Origin: Neorhizobium sp. SOG26
GTDB lineage: Bacteria > Pseudomonadota > Alphaproteobacteria > Rhizobiales > Rhizobiaceae
Assembly (NCBI RefSeq): GCF_003491345.1
Contig: NZ_CP025512.1
Span: 2,587,001-2,651,000, forward strand
Direction: 5' to 3'
DNA length: 64,000 nucleotides
Shown: one piece after another, positions 1-9,075 of the stretch
Numbering within the stretch: position 1 is the first letter of the stretch
Layout: every line of letters starts with the position of its first letter
Program-made: the position numbers and the translations under genes
The notes under the pieces: generated by a model
Seen by the model: the letters and a program-made list of their open reading frames with translations, nothing else
What the model was told of the DNA's origin: nothing
The model's database searches: none

Positions 1-39
1 ATCGTGGCGTTTAGATGTCGCCCACGATGCGAGTGCGGG

Positions 40-258
40 TCAGTTCACCGTCTTGCCGCTCACCTTCAGCACTGAAGCAAACAGCGTGGACAGATCGGGC
101 GGCCGGTTTGGGTCTGCGTTCCAGTCTGCATCAAGGCAGCACTGAGGGCATGGCATGCCGGCGCCACCGCAGCCGCAAGCCTTGGGGCCATGCCATGGCT
201 TGGTGGAGTGGAACTCGCATACAAACCCGGTTCCTCTGCAACGATGACAGTTCGCCAT
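40..258 (-). CDS. Small Cys-rich (zinc-knuckle-like) phage-type protein
   Basis: This 72-residue protein carries CHRCRGTGFVC near its N-terminus, then a CGCGGAG run and CPQC, a spacing like half of a DnaJ-type zinc-binding region. A metal-binding role is inferred; I do not recognise the family. The ATG at 258 is preferred over an upstream in-frame start because GAGG lies just before it. It is divergent from the small gene starting at 269, and its neighbours look phage-derived. Confidence 0.55.
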   Translation of the reverse strand: MANCHRCRGTGFVCEFHSTKPWHGPKACGCGGAGMPCPQCCLDADWNADPNRPPDLSTLFASVLKVSGKTVN

Positions 259-268
259 CTCTGACCTC

Positions 269-478
269 GTGAGCTTCCATGAACGAACCAACATACACGG
301 CGGCCGGCAGTATCGCGGCTGCAACGGGGCGATGCTCGCCGTCGAGAAGGTTGAAGATGGGCGCGTGTTCTACCGGATCAATGGAACCCGAACCAGAACA
401 TCAATGGAGCTATGCGCGTTCGCGCCAATCATGAAACACCAACTGAAAAGCGAGGCAGATGGCAGGCCAGAACGATGA
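269..478 (+). CDS. Small hypothetical protein, phage-like cassette
   Basis: A 69-residue ORF starting at GTG. Its middle reads like a short beta-rich domain (AMLAVEKVEDGRVFYRING). It overlaps the next gene by 20 bases, as is common in phage gene strings, suggesting translational coupling. I do not recognise the family. A second frame beginning at ATG 279 is open for about 45 codons, but its translation is Ser/Arg-rich and looks non-coding. Confidence 0.45.
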   Translation: MSFHERTNIHGGRQYRGCNGAMLAVEKVEDGRVFYRINGTRTRTSMELCAFAPIMKHQLKSEADGRPER

Positions 479-857
479 AGTGCTGCGCGCTCTGGGGCGG
501 CTGGAGGAAAGCGTCAGGTTGCTACGTGAGGACTTCCAGGAAGAGAAGTCCGCAGCCCGCGAAAGCCGAGCGGCCATCCATACGCGCCTGGACAGGCAGC
601 AGGACGATCTTTCTCACCTTGAGACGACTGTCGTGCTGAGCGGCCAGACTGTCGCCCAGCAGCGAGACGTGATCGTCGGCCTCAAGGAGACTGTGGAGAA
701 GGACATCCGCCCGACGATCGATGAAGTGAAGGACATCAAGCGTCTCGGCAAGACGGCGTCCTTCATCTTCGTCAGCCTTGGGTTCACAGCCGGCGGTGTG
801 TTCTTTACCTTCTGGGACAGCGTGAGGCCTTGGCTCGGGAAGATCCTGATCCGCTAA
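459..857 (+). CDS. DUF1515-like membrane-anchored coiled-coil protein
   Basis: The 132-residue protein has a long charged helical N-terminal part (about residues 5-95, heptad-like Leu/Val spacing) and one hydrophobic C-terminal segment around residues 103-122. This is the layout of DUF1515-type proteins found in rhizobial prophages, whose function is unknown. It overlaps the gene before it and is followed about 90 bases later by a strong intrinsic terminator, so it probably ends a transcription unit. Confidence 0.6.
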   Translation: MAGQNDEVLRALGRLEESVRLLREDFQEEKSAARESRAAIHTRLDRQQDDLSHLETTVVLSGQTVAQQRDVIVGLKETVEKDIRPTIDEVKDIKRLGKTASFIFVSLGFTAGGVFFTFWDSVRPWLGKILIR

Positions 858-942
858 CTGTGCCGGCCCTACCTCAAAAGGCGTAGTTGCCTCATCTGTA
901 CGGTCGCGTACATTCGCAATCGGCGGACCATAGTTGCGTATC

Positions 943-981
943 AGCCCGCTGCGCCCCAATTGGGGTGCAGCGGGCTTTTCT
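943..981 (+). terminator. Rho-independent terminator
   Basis: An almost perfect 34-base dyad (943-976), with GCCCGCTGC pairing to GCAGCGGGC and a GCCCC/GGGGT inner stem, runs into TTTTCT. It ends the transcription unit of the DUF1515-like gene. The dyad would also fold on the other strand, but a T-run follows only on the plus strand. Confidence 0.8.
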
Positions 982-995
982 GTCCCCAACGTGGT

Positions 996-1151
996 TTAGC
1001 GCTGTCTGGTCTTGATTGTCTGCATCAGGGCGTCGAGCTCGGCGCCGGCGCCCAGCATCAGGTTATCGGCAACTTCGACGATGCCGGAGAGGGCCTCCGC
1101 CTCTTGCCATCCTGCCCGCACCGCAGCCTCGGCCGTGACATCGTCAGGGAC
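996..1151 (-). pseudogene. Remnant of a small phage-type gene
   Basis: Reading from the TAA at 996-998, about 50 codons have protein-like composition (for example AEAAVRAGWQEAEAL and ELDALMQTIKTRQR), but the frame meets TAG at 1152-1154 and has no good ATG. A short ATG-initiated stretch in another frame just upstream (MDMLTLEKLS) suggests that one frameshift broke a gene of about 65 codons. Family not recognised. Confidence 0.3.
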
Positions 1152-1312
1152 CTACTCAGCTTCTCCAGCGTCAACATGTCCATAGGACCCGTCCAACGCA
1201 TTATATCGGGTAAGAATGGGCTGGACACATTTCCGAAAAAGCTAGTGATTGCGTGGGCGGAACGAGTGTCCAGAAACTGGCTAAATGGTTGACGCTAAAT
1301 AATTCAGGTATG

Positions 1313-1328
1313 CCGGCACGGGGCACCA
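1313..1328. repeat. 16-bp direct repeat, candidate left attachment site
   Basis: CCGGCACGGGGCACCA occurs here, about 95 bp upstream of the integrase gene, and again at 11487-11502. The intervening 10.2 kb holds the integrase, cargo genes, IS elements and phage fragments. The 3' part resembles a tRNA end (ACGGGGC-A-CCA), but there is no T-loop, so it is not part of a tRNA here. An att role is inferred. Confidence 0.4.
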
Positions 1329-1422
1329 AAAAACGCATTGCAAGCCAAACACTTGCTATGTTTTCAATGACTTGATCTTCCATCTGCTACAGCGACTTGC
1401 TACATCGCAGGGAATGGAAGAC

Positions 1423-2948
1423 ATGACTGCATACCCTTGGTTATTCCTCCGAAACCGCACCTACTACCTTCGCGCTCCGGTGCCCGCAGACATTCGTGAG
1501 TCGCTGGGAAAGTCTCAGGTGTGGAAATCTCTCAGGACAAGCGACCGCCGAACGGCAATCGATCGGCTCCGCCAAGAGAGTGCGGTGGTCATGGCATTCT
1601 TCGAGAAAGAGCGGCACAGACAAGCTCGACGTAACGCTCCCCCTCTTGCAGAACTCTCGGAAGCTCAGATCAAGCTCGCCGCCGACATGTATTTTGCGCA
1701 TCTCCTGGAGGAGGACGAAGAACTACGGCTCAGTGGTTTCGAAGGAGAGAGCTTTGAGGAGTTTGCGGAGTGGCTAGATGTTCTGGATGAGGAAAACCGT
1801 GCCGAATTCGCTCGCGGGATGATTTCAGAATTTTTTTTGGAAGAGGCCGCTGAAGTTCTCACTTGGGATACCGTTGACCTGCGACTGGTGGACGACTCCC
1901 CGAGCTGGATCAGGCTCGTAAGGGCGATATACGCGGCCAGGATCAAAGCTGACGAGATGATCAGACGCCGGAACCGTGGTGATGTAATAGAAACGCCGAA
2001 ACCAGTTGCAGCGATAGAGAAGCAACCGGCTAAGCCGACCCTGGAAGATGCGAAGCAGTTCTACATCAACGAAAAGGTTTCTGGCACCGAGTTCGCTCAG
2101 AAAAAGCGAAAGAACCGCCTTGAGGCGCTTATGAGGACGGTGAAGGCCGCTCTCGGTGACGTGCCATGTTTACCAGATTGGACGGTGGACGATGCTTATA
2201 AGGTCCGCGACTACATGCTCAACAAGGGAACGCTAAAAGCGTCCTCCGTTCGCCGCGAACTCAATGACCTCAAAGGCATCTTCTCGCTTTATAAGGAGAA
2301 GAAGCTGAGGAGCATGGATAACCCGTTTTCCGGTCTGGACCTCCCGAAGAGCGCGGTTTCGGACAAGGACGCACGAGAACCGTTGCCCGCTAATGTACTT
2401 AACGCCACTCGTGCATTAGTTTTGGAGAGGGCAAACCCTGATCTTAAGCTGATCTGGCGGCTTCTCGAAGGGACAGGCTGTCGTTTGGCTGAGGTCACTG
2501 GTTTAAGACGACAAGACATCGTTCTTGATGTCCAGTGTCCTCATTTGCGTATCATCCCACATGAAGGAAGAATGCTTCTTCGAGACGCGATGTGCCTCTG
2601 GTTGGGGATGCACTCATAGCCGCGAAGGAAGCGCATTGCTCTTCAGAGGGAAGCCAGTATGTGTTCGCTCGATACTCTGGCCCAGGAGGGCCTAACACCG
2701 CCTCGCAGTCGCTGATGAAATGGCTAAGGAAGGTCAGCACCGACCCACTTCATGCGGTACATTCACTACGCCACAACATGGCCGACAGATGCGACCTCCC
2801 TGGCGTCCATCCCACCGACAAGGCAGCCATCCTCGGTCATCTCGCTGGCGGAGCCAGTGAGAAACACTACGGTTCCTCCGCTGTTAAGTTGGTGAGCGTG
2901 ACAAGAGCCATGCGGCGGGCCTTCGGCATAGATGAAAGCGGCGACTGA
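1423..2948 (+). pseudogene. Tyrosine recombinase (phage/island integrase), frameshifted
   Basis: The N-terminal part (AYPWLFLRNRTYYLRAPVP) is the DUF6538-type domain of many rhizobial island integrases. A SAM-like core-binding region follows, then the catalytic domain: Arg I in GTGCRLAEVTGLR, the HSLRH box, and the Tyr nucleophile in HYGSS. The frame changes near 2570: the first frame stops at 2617-2619, while the second continues as NASSRRDVPLVGDALIAAK from 2571. Restoring one base (probably a lost A) joins the two. All catalytic residues survive, so the inactivation is recent or a sequencing error. Start 1423 has GGAAG seven bases upstream; ATG 1414 is an alternative. Confidence 0.85.
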
Positions 2949-3069
2949 TTGACTTCATTGCAGAGCCGAGGCTCCCCAACCATCTCTACCTATTGACTGT
3001 ACCGCCCGCTCTTATGTTTTATTTTGATTTCGCTATTGAATTCCGTCCACAAAAGGCGATCTGCAGCCG

Positions 3070-3234
3070 ATGAGGTTCACGTCCGAAATCCTAACGCAGA
3101 TACTCGAAGAAGGCCGCCTCGCAGCGGTGTTCGGACGATCGACTGCAGCCAATCCCTACATCGATGACATGAACAACGAACGCCTGGACGCTTGGCTTGA
3201 GGGTTACAGAGCCGTTCAAAGGCCAAAAAAGTGA
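3070..3234 (+). CDS. Rmf/CrpP-fold microprotein
   Basis: A 54-residue ORF with the pattern G-R-L-A-A-x-x-G, then NPY, then ERLDAWLEGYRA. This matches the ribosome-modulation-factor/CrpP-like small-protein pattern (G..A..G...NPY...R..W..GY). Family assignment is by motif only; function in rhizobia is unsettled (ribosome hibernation or small-molecule-modifying roles are reported for relatives). No strong Shine-Dalgarno is visible. A second protein of this type is encoded at 13112-13342. Confidence 0.6.
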   Translation: MRFTSEILTQILEEGRLAAVFGRSTAANPYIDDMNNERLDAWLEGYRAVQRPKK

Positions 3235-3385
3235 TGGTTTGTCTCCGCCGCTGATGTTTGCGAGGAAACAAGGTCACCTCGTAGTCGCGTTGCTGCTCGA
3301 CCGCCCGGAGACGTTGCCCTGCTGAAGACGACTGTTCTTCAAGTTGCATCGTTGGTGTGCGCACCGCCTTCAGTACGGAACGAGT

Positions 3386-4468
3386 TCACGCAGTGTCTGT
3401 CTGCTCGTGCCCACCGGATGAGCGAATATCATTGTCTGCGCGTTCGCCAACATCCCGGAACCGAACCAACTTGCCGCGTTTCTCGTCCCATAGAACAAGC
3501 CTGACACAACGTAAGCTGTCTTTGAGGGTGACCCGTCCGATGGCAGCAAGCTCCGGATGTTGCTCCAGCACTTCGGGCAGCCTATAGTAGGGAATACGGC
3601 TCGACAGATGATGCACGTGATGTATCCCGATGTTGCCTGTGAGCCATCGCAAAACCAGCGGCAGATCGTAATGAGACGCGCCGTGAAGGGCCGCACCGGG
3701 AAAGTGCCAGTCTTCTTCGTTCCTCCAGTGCGTCTCCTCAAACTGATGCTGAACGTAGAACAGCCATATGCCGGCCGCCCCCGCCAGCAGCACGATTGGC
3801 AGATGGGTGGCCAGGAAGGGTCCTATACCGATGATCCAGGCCAACAGGATGACCATAAGCGCAGCGGCGAGGTTGGTCCCCATGGTCGACACCCAAGGCA
3901 TCGCCCCTGAACGCATCAACCCGAACGGGAGTCGTTGCTTCAAAAGGAAGATCCAAATCGGCCCTAATCCGAACATCACGAGTGGATGCCGATAAAGCCG
4001 GTAAGCCAAGCGCCGCCACCAGGACAAAGCGCGATATTCGGCTACGGTGAATGTCGTGATGTCGCCAATGCCACGCTCATCCAGGTTCCCGGCTGATGCA
4101 TGGTGGATGGCGTGCGTACGCCGCCAATAATCATACGGTGTAAGTGTGAGAACACCAAGACCGCGCCCGGTCCAGTCATCGAGGCTGCGGCGGGCGAAAA
4201 AGGACCCGTGGCCACAATCGTGCTGGATTGTAAACAGCCGTAACAGGAAGGCTGCGGCTACAGGAACCACGAGGATGAGAACGAGCCAAAACTCGTTAGA
4301 CGCGCAGATATAGGCAAGCAACCAGAAGATTCCGAAAGCGCTTGCTGTAACGAACAGTTCAAAGGTGCTGCGGCGAACATTGGGCTGTCGATACCGAGAC
4401 AGCGTTTTCATCCAGGCGGAGGCGTCGAGGTCGGATGGCCTCGACGTTTGACGTACAGCGATATTCAT
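3386..4468 (-). CDS. Membrane fatty-acid desaturase (DesA type)
   Basis: The 360-residue protein has the three histidine boxes of acyl-lipid desaturases: HDCGHGSF near residue 90, HAIHH near 125 and HHVHH near 290, with hydrophobic pairs at about 40-85 and 200-245. It would insert a double bond into membrane acyl chains using a di-iron centre and an external electron donor. It lies on the accessory segment behind the integrase and follows a small basic gene by 9 bases, probably one operon. Substrate position (delta-9 or delta-12) cannot be told from the sequence. Confidence 0.85.
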   Translation of the reverse strand: MNIAVRQTSRPSDLDASAWMKTLSRYRQPNVRRSTFELFVTASAFGIFWLLAYICASNEFWLVLILVVPVAAAFLLRLFTIQHDCGHGSFFARRSLDDWTGRGLGVLTLTPYDYWRRTHAIHHASAGNLDERGIGDITTFTVAEYRALSWWRRLAYRLYRHPLVMFGLGPIWIFLLKQRLPFGLMRSGAMPWVSTMGTNLAAALMVILLAWIIGIGPFLATHLPIVLLAGAAGIWLFYVQHQFEETHWRNEEDWHFPGAALHGASHYDLPLVLRWLTGNIGIHHVHHLSSRIPYYRLPEVLEQHPELAAIGRVTLKDSLRCVRLVLWDEKRGKLVRFRDVGERADNDIRSSGGHEQTDTA

Positions 4469-4477
4469 TGCGTCAGA

Positions 4478-4615
4478 CTATTTGTGTTTCTTGCCTGAGC
4501 CGGTCGCTCCGCTGGTATCCTTGACTTGGCTTCCCAGAGTTGGGGGCACTATCGTTGCGCTCTTATCCTTCGGCTTTCTAATCTCGCGGTTGCTTCTTAC
4601 TTGGCCCTTAGCCAT
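4478..4615 (-). CDS. Small basic protein (MAKGQ-type), unknown function
   Basis: A 45-residue Lys/Arg-rich protein beginning MAKGQVRSNREIRKPKDK and ending in GSGKKHK. The ATG at 4615 has AGAGG upstream (AGAGGAAAAGATT before ATG), so it is preferred over the longer in-frame reading. Short proteins with this N-terminus recur in rhizobia, but I know of no established function. It lies 9 bases upstream of the desaturase on the same strand. Confidence 0.65.
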   Translation of the reverse strand: MAKGQVRSNREIRKPKDKSATIVPPTLGSQVKDTSGATGSGKKHK

Positions 4616-4729
4616 AATCTTTTCCTCTGCGTGAGTGGATGTGCAGTCGCCAGCACGCTCGATGTTCATCTCGAGGCGGCCTGTCCGCACAGGTGTGCTT
4701 TCTAGGTTCTTGGGTATGATACGAGCCGC

Positions 4730-4933
4730 TCAGAGAGGGCGTGTCACCAAGCCGATCGAGAACGATGACGACTGGAACAGCATCGGAAGCTCCAAGCGTA
4801 TGGTCCGAGACCGTTGGCTCAATATGGCCGGAGCCGCCTCATGAAGAAGCACCTCACCTGCGAGGACGTTCTCGCGATAGCCAAAGTCGCTAACACTGAC
4901 GAGGTTTCGATCTAGTCGGAGGCTGGAAGACAT
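4730..4933 (-). CDS. Hypothetical protein, uncertain frame
   Basis: A 67-residue ORF with an excellent ribosome site (AAAGGAGG five bases before ATG 4933). Composition is Ser/Leu/Arg-rich and I do not recognise it. The opposite strand carries two coupled short ORFs across the same DNA, ending at 4844 and starting at 4841 with an ATGA overlap, so the true coding strand is uncertain. Confidence 0.35.
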   Translation of the reverse strand: MSSSLRLDRNLVSVSDFGYRENVLAGEVLLHEAAPAILSQRSRTIRLELPMLFQSSSFSIGLVTRPL

Positions 4934-5090
4934 GTCGTCCTCCTTTCATTGGGGCCAAGCGATGAGCCTGATGCGGCAGCGCCCGGACAATGGCTACCGA
5001 AGGGCCTGACTGTATATAACATCGCCATCGTGTGCAATGGACGCCTGCCTCACCGAGAAACCGGCCGAACCCGCTTCGGACGGCACGTGA

Positions 5091-5348
5091 TCACAATGAG
5101 GCGGAGGTGTAACTATCCTGAATTGCGTCCGCGCTGTCGTCGCCAACACCAAGGAGGCTGATGAGCGCGCTTCTTTCCGGGCCAAACGGTTTCTGGTTCA
5201 GAAACTCCGCAACGGGCATTTGTGTCTGGTGGCCGCCCGAGGGCTCGTTCGCTTTATGGAGAACGAGAGCTTGTTGATTGGCTTCGTCGGTTAGCAGGAA
5301 CCATTGGTCCCCATTGGGGCTGGAAGCAAACTGCTGAAGGTTATGCAT
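5091..5348 (-). CDS. Hypothetical protein, accessory region
   Basis: An 85-residue protein starting MHNLQQFASSPNGDQW, with an FLLTDEANQQALVLHKANEPSGG segment typical of a small compact domain. GAGGAA lies about ten bases before the ATG at 5348, which is preferred over an upstream in-frame start. It sits 40 bases after another small gene on the same strand. No function can be assigned. Confidence 0.55.
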   Translation of the reverse strand: MHNLQQFASSPNGDQWFLLTDEANQQALVLHKANEPSGGHQTQMPVAEFLNQKPFGPERSALISLLGVGDDSADAIQDSYTSASL

Positions 5349-5388
5349 GGGGCTAGGTTCCTCAGGGAAATAGAGTCGGTTCCGGCTG

Positions 5389-5646
5389 CTATAGCGAAGA
5401 GCGCGATTGCTCCTGATCCCTGGCAAGAGCCTCATCAAGAGCAGCTTCCGTTACGGCGACGGCTTCGGTAAAGGCACCCGACGTCAACATGATCGTCAGC
5501 GTGCGGTGGTAACCTTCCCACATGACATCGAGAGGCTCCTCGACAATCTGGACATCGAACTCGCCCGGTCCATGTACCTTATCCATTCCGGGCAGCAGGA
5601 AGGGGCTCTGGAACGTGACCCGCCTGAAACTTGTCTTGGTGTTCAT
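5389..5646 (-). CDS. Conserved rhizobial hypothetical protein
   Basis: An 85-residue protein beginning MNTKTSFRRVTFQSPFLLPG, with a conserved-looking VEEPLDVMWEGYHRT stretch and an acidic C-terminal helix. Proteins of this type occur on rhizobial accessory replicons; no role is known to me. It is the first gene of a probable two-gene unit with the ORF at 5091-5348. Confidence 0.6.
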   Translation of the reverse strand: MNTKTSFRRVTFQSPFLLPGMDKVHGPGEFDVQIVEEPLDVMWEGYHRTLTIMLTSGAFTEAVAVTEAALDEALARDQEQSRSSL

Positions 5647-5674
5647 GAGGGTATCCTCGGCCGAGGCTGAGAAG

Positions 5675-5806
5675 CTATCTCAGATCGGCGGCTTTGAGAG
5701 TGTAGGTCATGCCGTGTTTCGGATTGTAGAGCTTCAAGGCAATCTGCTGGATTTTGGTGCGAGCAGCATCAAAGGCACGCAAGTAATCTTGTTCTGACAG
5801 CCTCGT
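5675..5806 (-). pseudogene. DUF1488-like protein, 3' fragment cut by IS21
   Basis: Forty-three codons from the IS21 left end to TAG read LSEQDYLRAFDAARTKIQQIA, then YNPKHGMTYTLKAADLR. This resembles the C-terminus of DUF1488 proteins (unknown function, common in rhizobia). The 5' part is not on the other side of the element, so the IS did not simply insert into it; the rest has been lost. Confidence 0.6.
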
Positions 5807-5859
5807 TGTTGATTTGCACTGAGAGCTGACCCGGGATTTGCGCCGAGAAGTGACCCGCC

Positions 5860-6672
5860 TTAGGTATCGTCCGTCGTGGTTGGGGTGGTCAAGTTCCTGC
5901 GTTTCTCCTTCGTAGTTTTGGGCTCATGGGCTGAACTGTTTTTGAAGCGGAAGCTGTCGTTTCCGGTTTCGAGGATGTGGCAATGATGTGTGAGCCGGTC
6001 GAGCAACGCGGTGGTCATCTTGGCATCGCCAAAAACGCTGGCCCATTCGCTGAAGCTCAGGTTGGTGGTGATGATGACGCTCGTGTGCTCGTAGAGTTTA
6101 CTCAGTAAATGGAAGAGCAGCGCACCGCCTGAAGCACTGAACGGCAGGTAACCGAGTTCGTCCAGGATGACGAGATCGGAGTGTGCCAGGCGGTTGGCGA
6201 TCTGCCCTGGTCGGCCTTGGGACTTCTCTTGCTCGAGCGCGTTGACCAGTTCCACGGTCGAGAAGAACCGAACTCGCTTGTGATGATGTTCGATAGCCTG
6301 GACACCAATTGCCGTGGCGATATGCGTTTTGCCCGTGCCGGGGCCGCCGACCAGGACGATGTTGTTGGCGTCGTCGAGGAAGTCGCAGCGATGAAGCTGA
6401 CGCACCAGCGCCTCATTGATCTCACTGCTGGCGAAGTCGAAGCCGTTCAGATCACGATAGGCTGGAAAGCGTGCCGTCTTGAGCTGGTAGGCGGTCGATC
6501 GAACTTCGCGTTCCGCAGTCTCGGCCTTGAGAAGCTGCGACAGGATCGGGATTGCCGCCTCGAACGCCGGCGATCCTTGCTCCGTGAGCTCGCCGACGGC
6601 CTGGGCCATGCCGTGCATCTTCAGTTGCCGCAACATGATGACGATAGCGCCGCTTGCCGGATTATGACGCAT
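5860..6672 (-). CDS. istB: IS21 helper ATPase IstB
   Basis: The 270-residue AAA+ ATPase assists IstA in target selection and strand transfer. Walker A is GGPGTGKTH near residue 110 and Walker B is [12 protein letters not shown] near 170; a sensor region [10 protein letters not shown] follows. Its start overlaps the 3' end of istA by 11 bases, indicating coupled translation. Length is normal for the family and no damage is seen. Confidence 0.93.
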   Translation of the reverse strand: MRHNPASGAIVIMLRQLKMHGMAQAVGELTEQGSPAFEAAIPILSQLLKAETAEREVRSTAYQLKTARFPAYRDLNGFDFASSEINEALVRQLHRCDFLDDANNIVLVGGPGTGKTHIATAIGVQAIEHHHKRVRFFSTVELVNALEQEKSQGRPGQIANRLAHSDLVILDELGYLPFSASGGALLFHLLSKLYEHTSVIITTNLSFSEWASVFGDAKMTTALLDRLTHHCHILETGNDSFRFKNSSAHEPKTTKEKRRNLTTPTTTDDT

Positions 6673-8188
6673 GGCGAGCCTCCGTCTTTCTCAGCGCATC
6701 GTAGCGTTCGACATTGGCCTTGGGCTCGTTGATGAGCGTCAGGGCCTGAGGGGCGTCAATGGTGGGCGGTGTGAAGGATTTGCCGTCGACGAGGCGATGC
6801 AGCAGGTTCAGCACGTGGGTCTTCGTGGGGACGCCGGACTTCAGTGCCATGTCCACGGCCGACAGGATGGCCTGTTCGTCGTGCTGGAGGACCAGCGCCA
6901 GGATATCGACCATCTCGCGGTCGCCACCCGGCTTCTTCAGGAGGTATTGCTGCAAGGCTCGGAATGCGTCCGGTAGCTCAACGAACGGTGCACCATTGCG
7001 AAGAGCGCCCGGCTTGCGTTGCACGACCGCCAGATAATGCCGCCAGTCGTAGATCGTCTGTCCCGGTCGATCATGAGAGCGATCGATGACACGGCGGTGC
7101 TCACAGACGATCTGGCCCTCCGCGGCGACAACGATACGGTCCGGATAGACCCGGAGGCTCACCGGCCGATTGGCGAAGGATGCCGGGACACTGTAGCGAT
7201 TGCGCTCCAGATGGACGAGGCAGGTCGGCGTGACCCGCTTGGTATACTCGACGAAGCCGTCGAACGGCCGGGAAACCGGCATCAATACCAAAGCTTCCTC
7301 AGCCCAGATGTCAGCGATGGTGCCGCGCATCTGGCCGTGTGGCGTCTGCGCCCACAATTCCTTGCAGCGCTGCTCCAGCCAGTCGTTCAACGCTTCCAGC
7401 GACGGAAAGCGCGGCGTGGGCTGCCAGAGACGATGACGGGCATCCTGAACGTTCTTCTCGACCTGTCCTTTCTCCCAGCCGGAGGCAGGATTGCAGAACT
7501 CGGGTTCGAACACATAGTGGCTGGCCATTGCCAGGAAGCGGATGTTGACGTCACGCTCTTTGCCACGGCCGACCTTGTCGATTGCCGTGCGCATGTTGTC
7601 GTAGATGCCGCGACCGGGGATGCCGCCGAAGACCCGGAATGCATGGTTGTGGGCGTCGAACAGCATCTCGTGCGTCTGCAAGAGATAGGCACGGACGATG
7701 AAGGCGCGGCTGTAACTCAGCTTCGTATGCGCCACCTGCAGCTTGGTGCGCTCATTGCCAATGATGGCCCAGTCCTCCGACCAATCGAATTGGAACGCTT
7801 CGCCCGGCTCGAAGGCCAGAGGCACGAACGTTCCGCGCCCCGTCGTCTGGAATTCCCTCTGCCGGTCTGCCTTCCATTCCCGGGCAAAGGCTGCAACACG
7901 GCAGTAGGAACCGTCATAGCCGAGGCTCACCAGGTCGGCGTGGAGCTGCTTCAGGGTGCGCTTCTGTTTGCGGCCCTTCTTGGATTCCGTCTTCAGCCAG
8001 GCCGACAGCCGATCTGCGAAAGGGTCGAGCTTGCTCGGTCGCTCCGGGACCTTGAACTTCGGCTCGACGCCGTCCAACCGCAGGTATTTGCGGACAGTGT
8101 TCCGGGACAGGCCGGTCCTGCGGCAAATCTCCCGAATCGAAAGATGCTCTCGAAAATGCCAGCGTCGGATTACGCTCAGTAACGCCAT
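6662..8188 (-). CDS. istA: IS21 transposase IstA
   Basis: The 508-residue transposase has an N-terminal helix-turn-helix ([20 protein letters not shown]), a DDE integrase core (FQFDWSEDW, then [11 protein letters not shown], then [14 protein letters not shown]) and a C-terminal beta domain. ATG 8188 is preferred because GGAG lies eight bases upstream; a GTG at 8197 is also in frame. Together with IstB it can move the element, and it appears intact. Confidence 0.92.
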   Translation of the reverse strand: MALLSVIRRWHFREHLSIREICRRTGLSRNTVRKYLRLDGVEPKFKVPERPSKLDPFADRLSAWLKTESKKGRKQKRTLKQLHADLVSLGYDGSYCRVAAFAREWKADRQREFQTTGRGTFVPLAFEPGEAFQFDWSEDWAIIGNERTKLQVAHTKLSYSRAFIVRAYLLQTHEMLFDAHNHAFRVFGGIPGRGIYDNMRTAIDKVGRGKERDVNIRFLAMASHYVFEPEFCNPASGWEKGQVEKNVQDARHRLWQPTPRFPSLEALNDWLEQRCKELWAQTPHGQMRGTIADIWAEEALVLMPVSRPFDGFVEYTKRVTPTCLVHLERNRYSVPASFANRPVSLRVYPDRIVVAAEGQIVCEHRRVIDRSHDRPGQTIYDWRHYLAVVQRKPGALRNGAPFVELPDAFRALQQYLLKKPGGDREMVDILALVLQHDEQAILSAVDMALKSGVPTKTHVLNLLHRLVDGKSFTPPTIDAPQALTLINEPKANVERYDALRKTEARHAS

Positions 8189-8300
8189 GTCGATCACTCC
8201 AAAGCCCCCGCTGAAACCTCGCGAGGGATGATTGAAACATGGGTCAAATCTCAGTGATAATTTCCCGCAATCCCGGGTCAGCTCTCAGTGCAAATCAACA

Positions 8301-8920
8301 GTTGCAGCCCTGATCTCCTCATAACACCAAATTTGCTCGGGGCTATGGGCTACGTTGTCCGCGACACCCTGAACATAGCATGGCCCGACCATGTGCCAAG
8401 GCGGGGTCGAAATGTTGGAGACGTAACCCACTTCCGTTCACTGATCCATGTAGAAGGAATGTCGAAGCACGGGACGTTCCTTGCATCATCGACCTTGGAC
8501 CATGTCCAACGCTACAGACGGCTCCTCGAAGGGAAAGGCGTAAAGCGTCTCTATGTAGAGAGACCAAACACAGAGCGATCTTTAGTGAATGAGAAAGAAA
8601 TCAAAGACTATCTAGTTAACAAGATGGGGTTCCACCCCGTCAACCCGGGTCTCCTGAAATTTTCTGAGCAGGTGGCTCTGTTCAAGGATGCGGAGGTGAT
8701 AGTCGGCATCATGGGCGCAGCCATGACTAACGCTGTTTTCGCGAACGCGTCATGTCGTGTCGTGCATCTCGCTCCCGGCGGGTTCTCTGATACATTCTTT
8801 TACCTCCTGTCCCGGATTGTAGGGCAAGACTATATTGAAGTTCGCGGGTTCGGTGATCAAGTGGGCCGGGATACCGGGTTCTCAATCAATCTAGGTCACA
8901 TCAAAGAAGCCTTGCTATAA
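8301..8920 (+). pseudogene. GT61 (DUF563) glycosyltransferase, C-terminal part
   Basis: About 205 codons match the C-terminal half of GT61 glycosyltransferases: RLYVERPNTERSLVNEKEI, then LLKFSEQVALFKDAEVIVG and GAAMTNAVFANASCRVVHL. The N-terminal half is missing because the reading frame begins at the IS21 right end; a GTG at 8288 inside the inverted repeat could start translation. Full-length relatives act in polysaccharide or LPS synthesis. The lower-GC feel and IS flanks point to acquired DNA. Confidence 0.7.
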
Positions 8921-9075
8921 AACCATGCCCTCCATCTGTGGCTGCATAAGCTCCGAGATTACTTCTTTCTGGATGTCAGCATGCGCTTTAACGCGCTACT
9001 CGGCAGGAAGGCTTTTCAACTCCTCCAACCGAGCTAGCACAGCTAAAACTGACCTGCTCCCCTGATTGTCCGCGT

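Larger units (their letters stand above)
5807..8300 (-). mobile_element. IS21-family insertion sequence, complete
   Basis: The element is 2494 bp with identical terminal inverted repeats of 32 bp (5807-5838 and 8269-8300, outer sequence TGTTGATTTGCACTGAGAGC). It encodes istA and istB on the minus strand with an 11-base overlap, both intact. The flanks (CCTCGT on the left, GTTGCA on the right) show no target duplication and belong to different truncated genes, so an IS-mediated deletion or recombination is more likely than simple insertion. Confidence 0.92.

Noticed and set aside
1300-1328. Possible 3' end of a tRNA (ACGGGGC-A-CCA)
   Set aside because: No TTCGA-type T-loop or other tRNA arms precede it; treated only as a candidate att repeat.
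7019-8182. 387-codon plus-strand ORF
   Set aside because: Antisense to the intact istA transposase; no motif or ribosome site.
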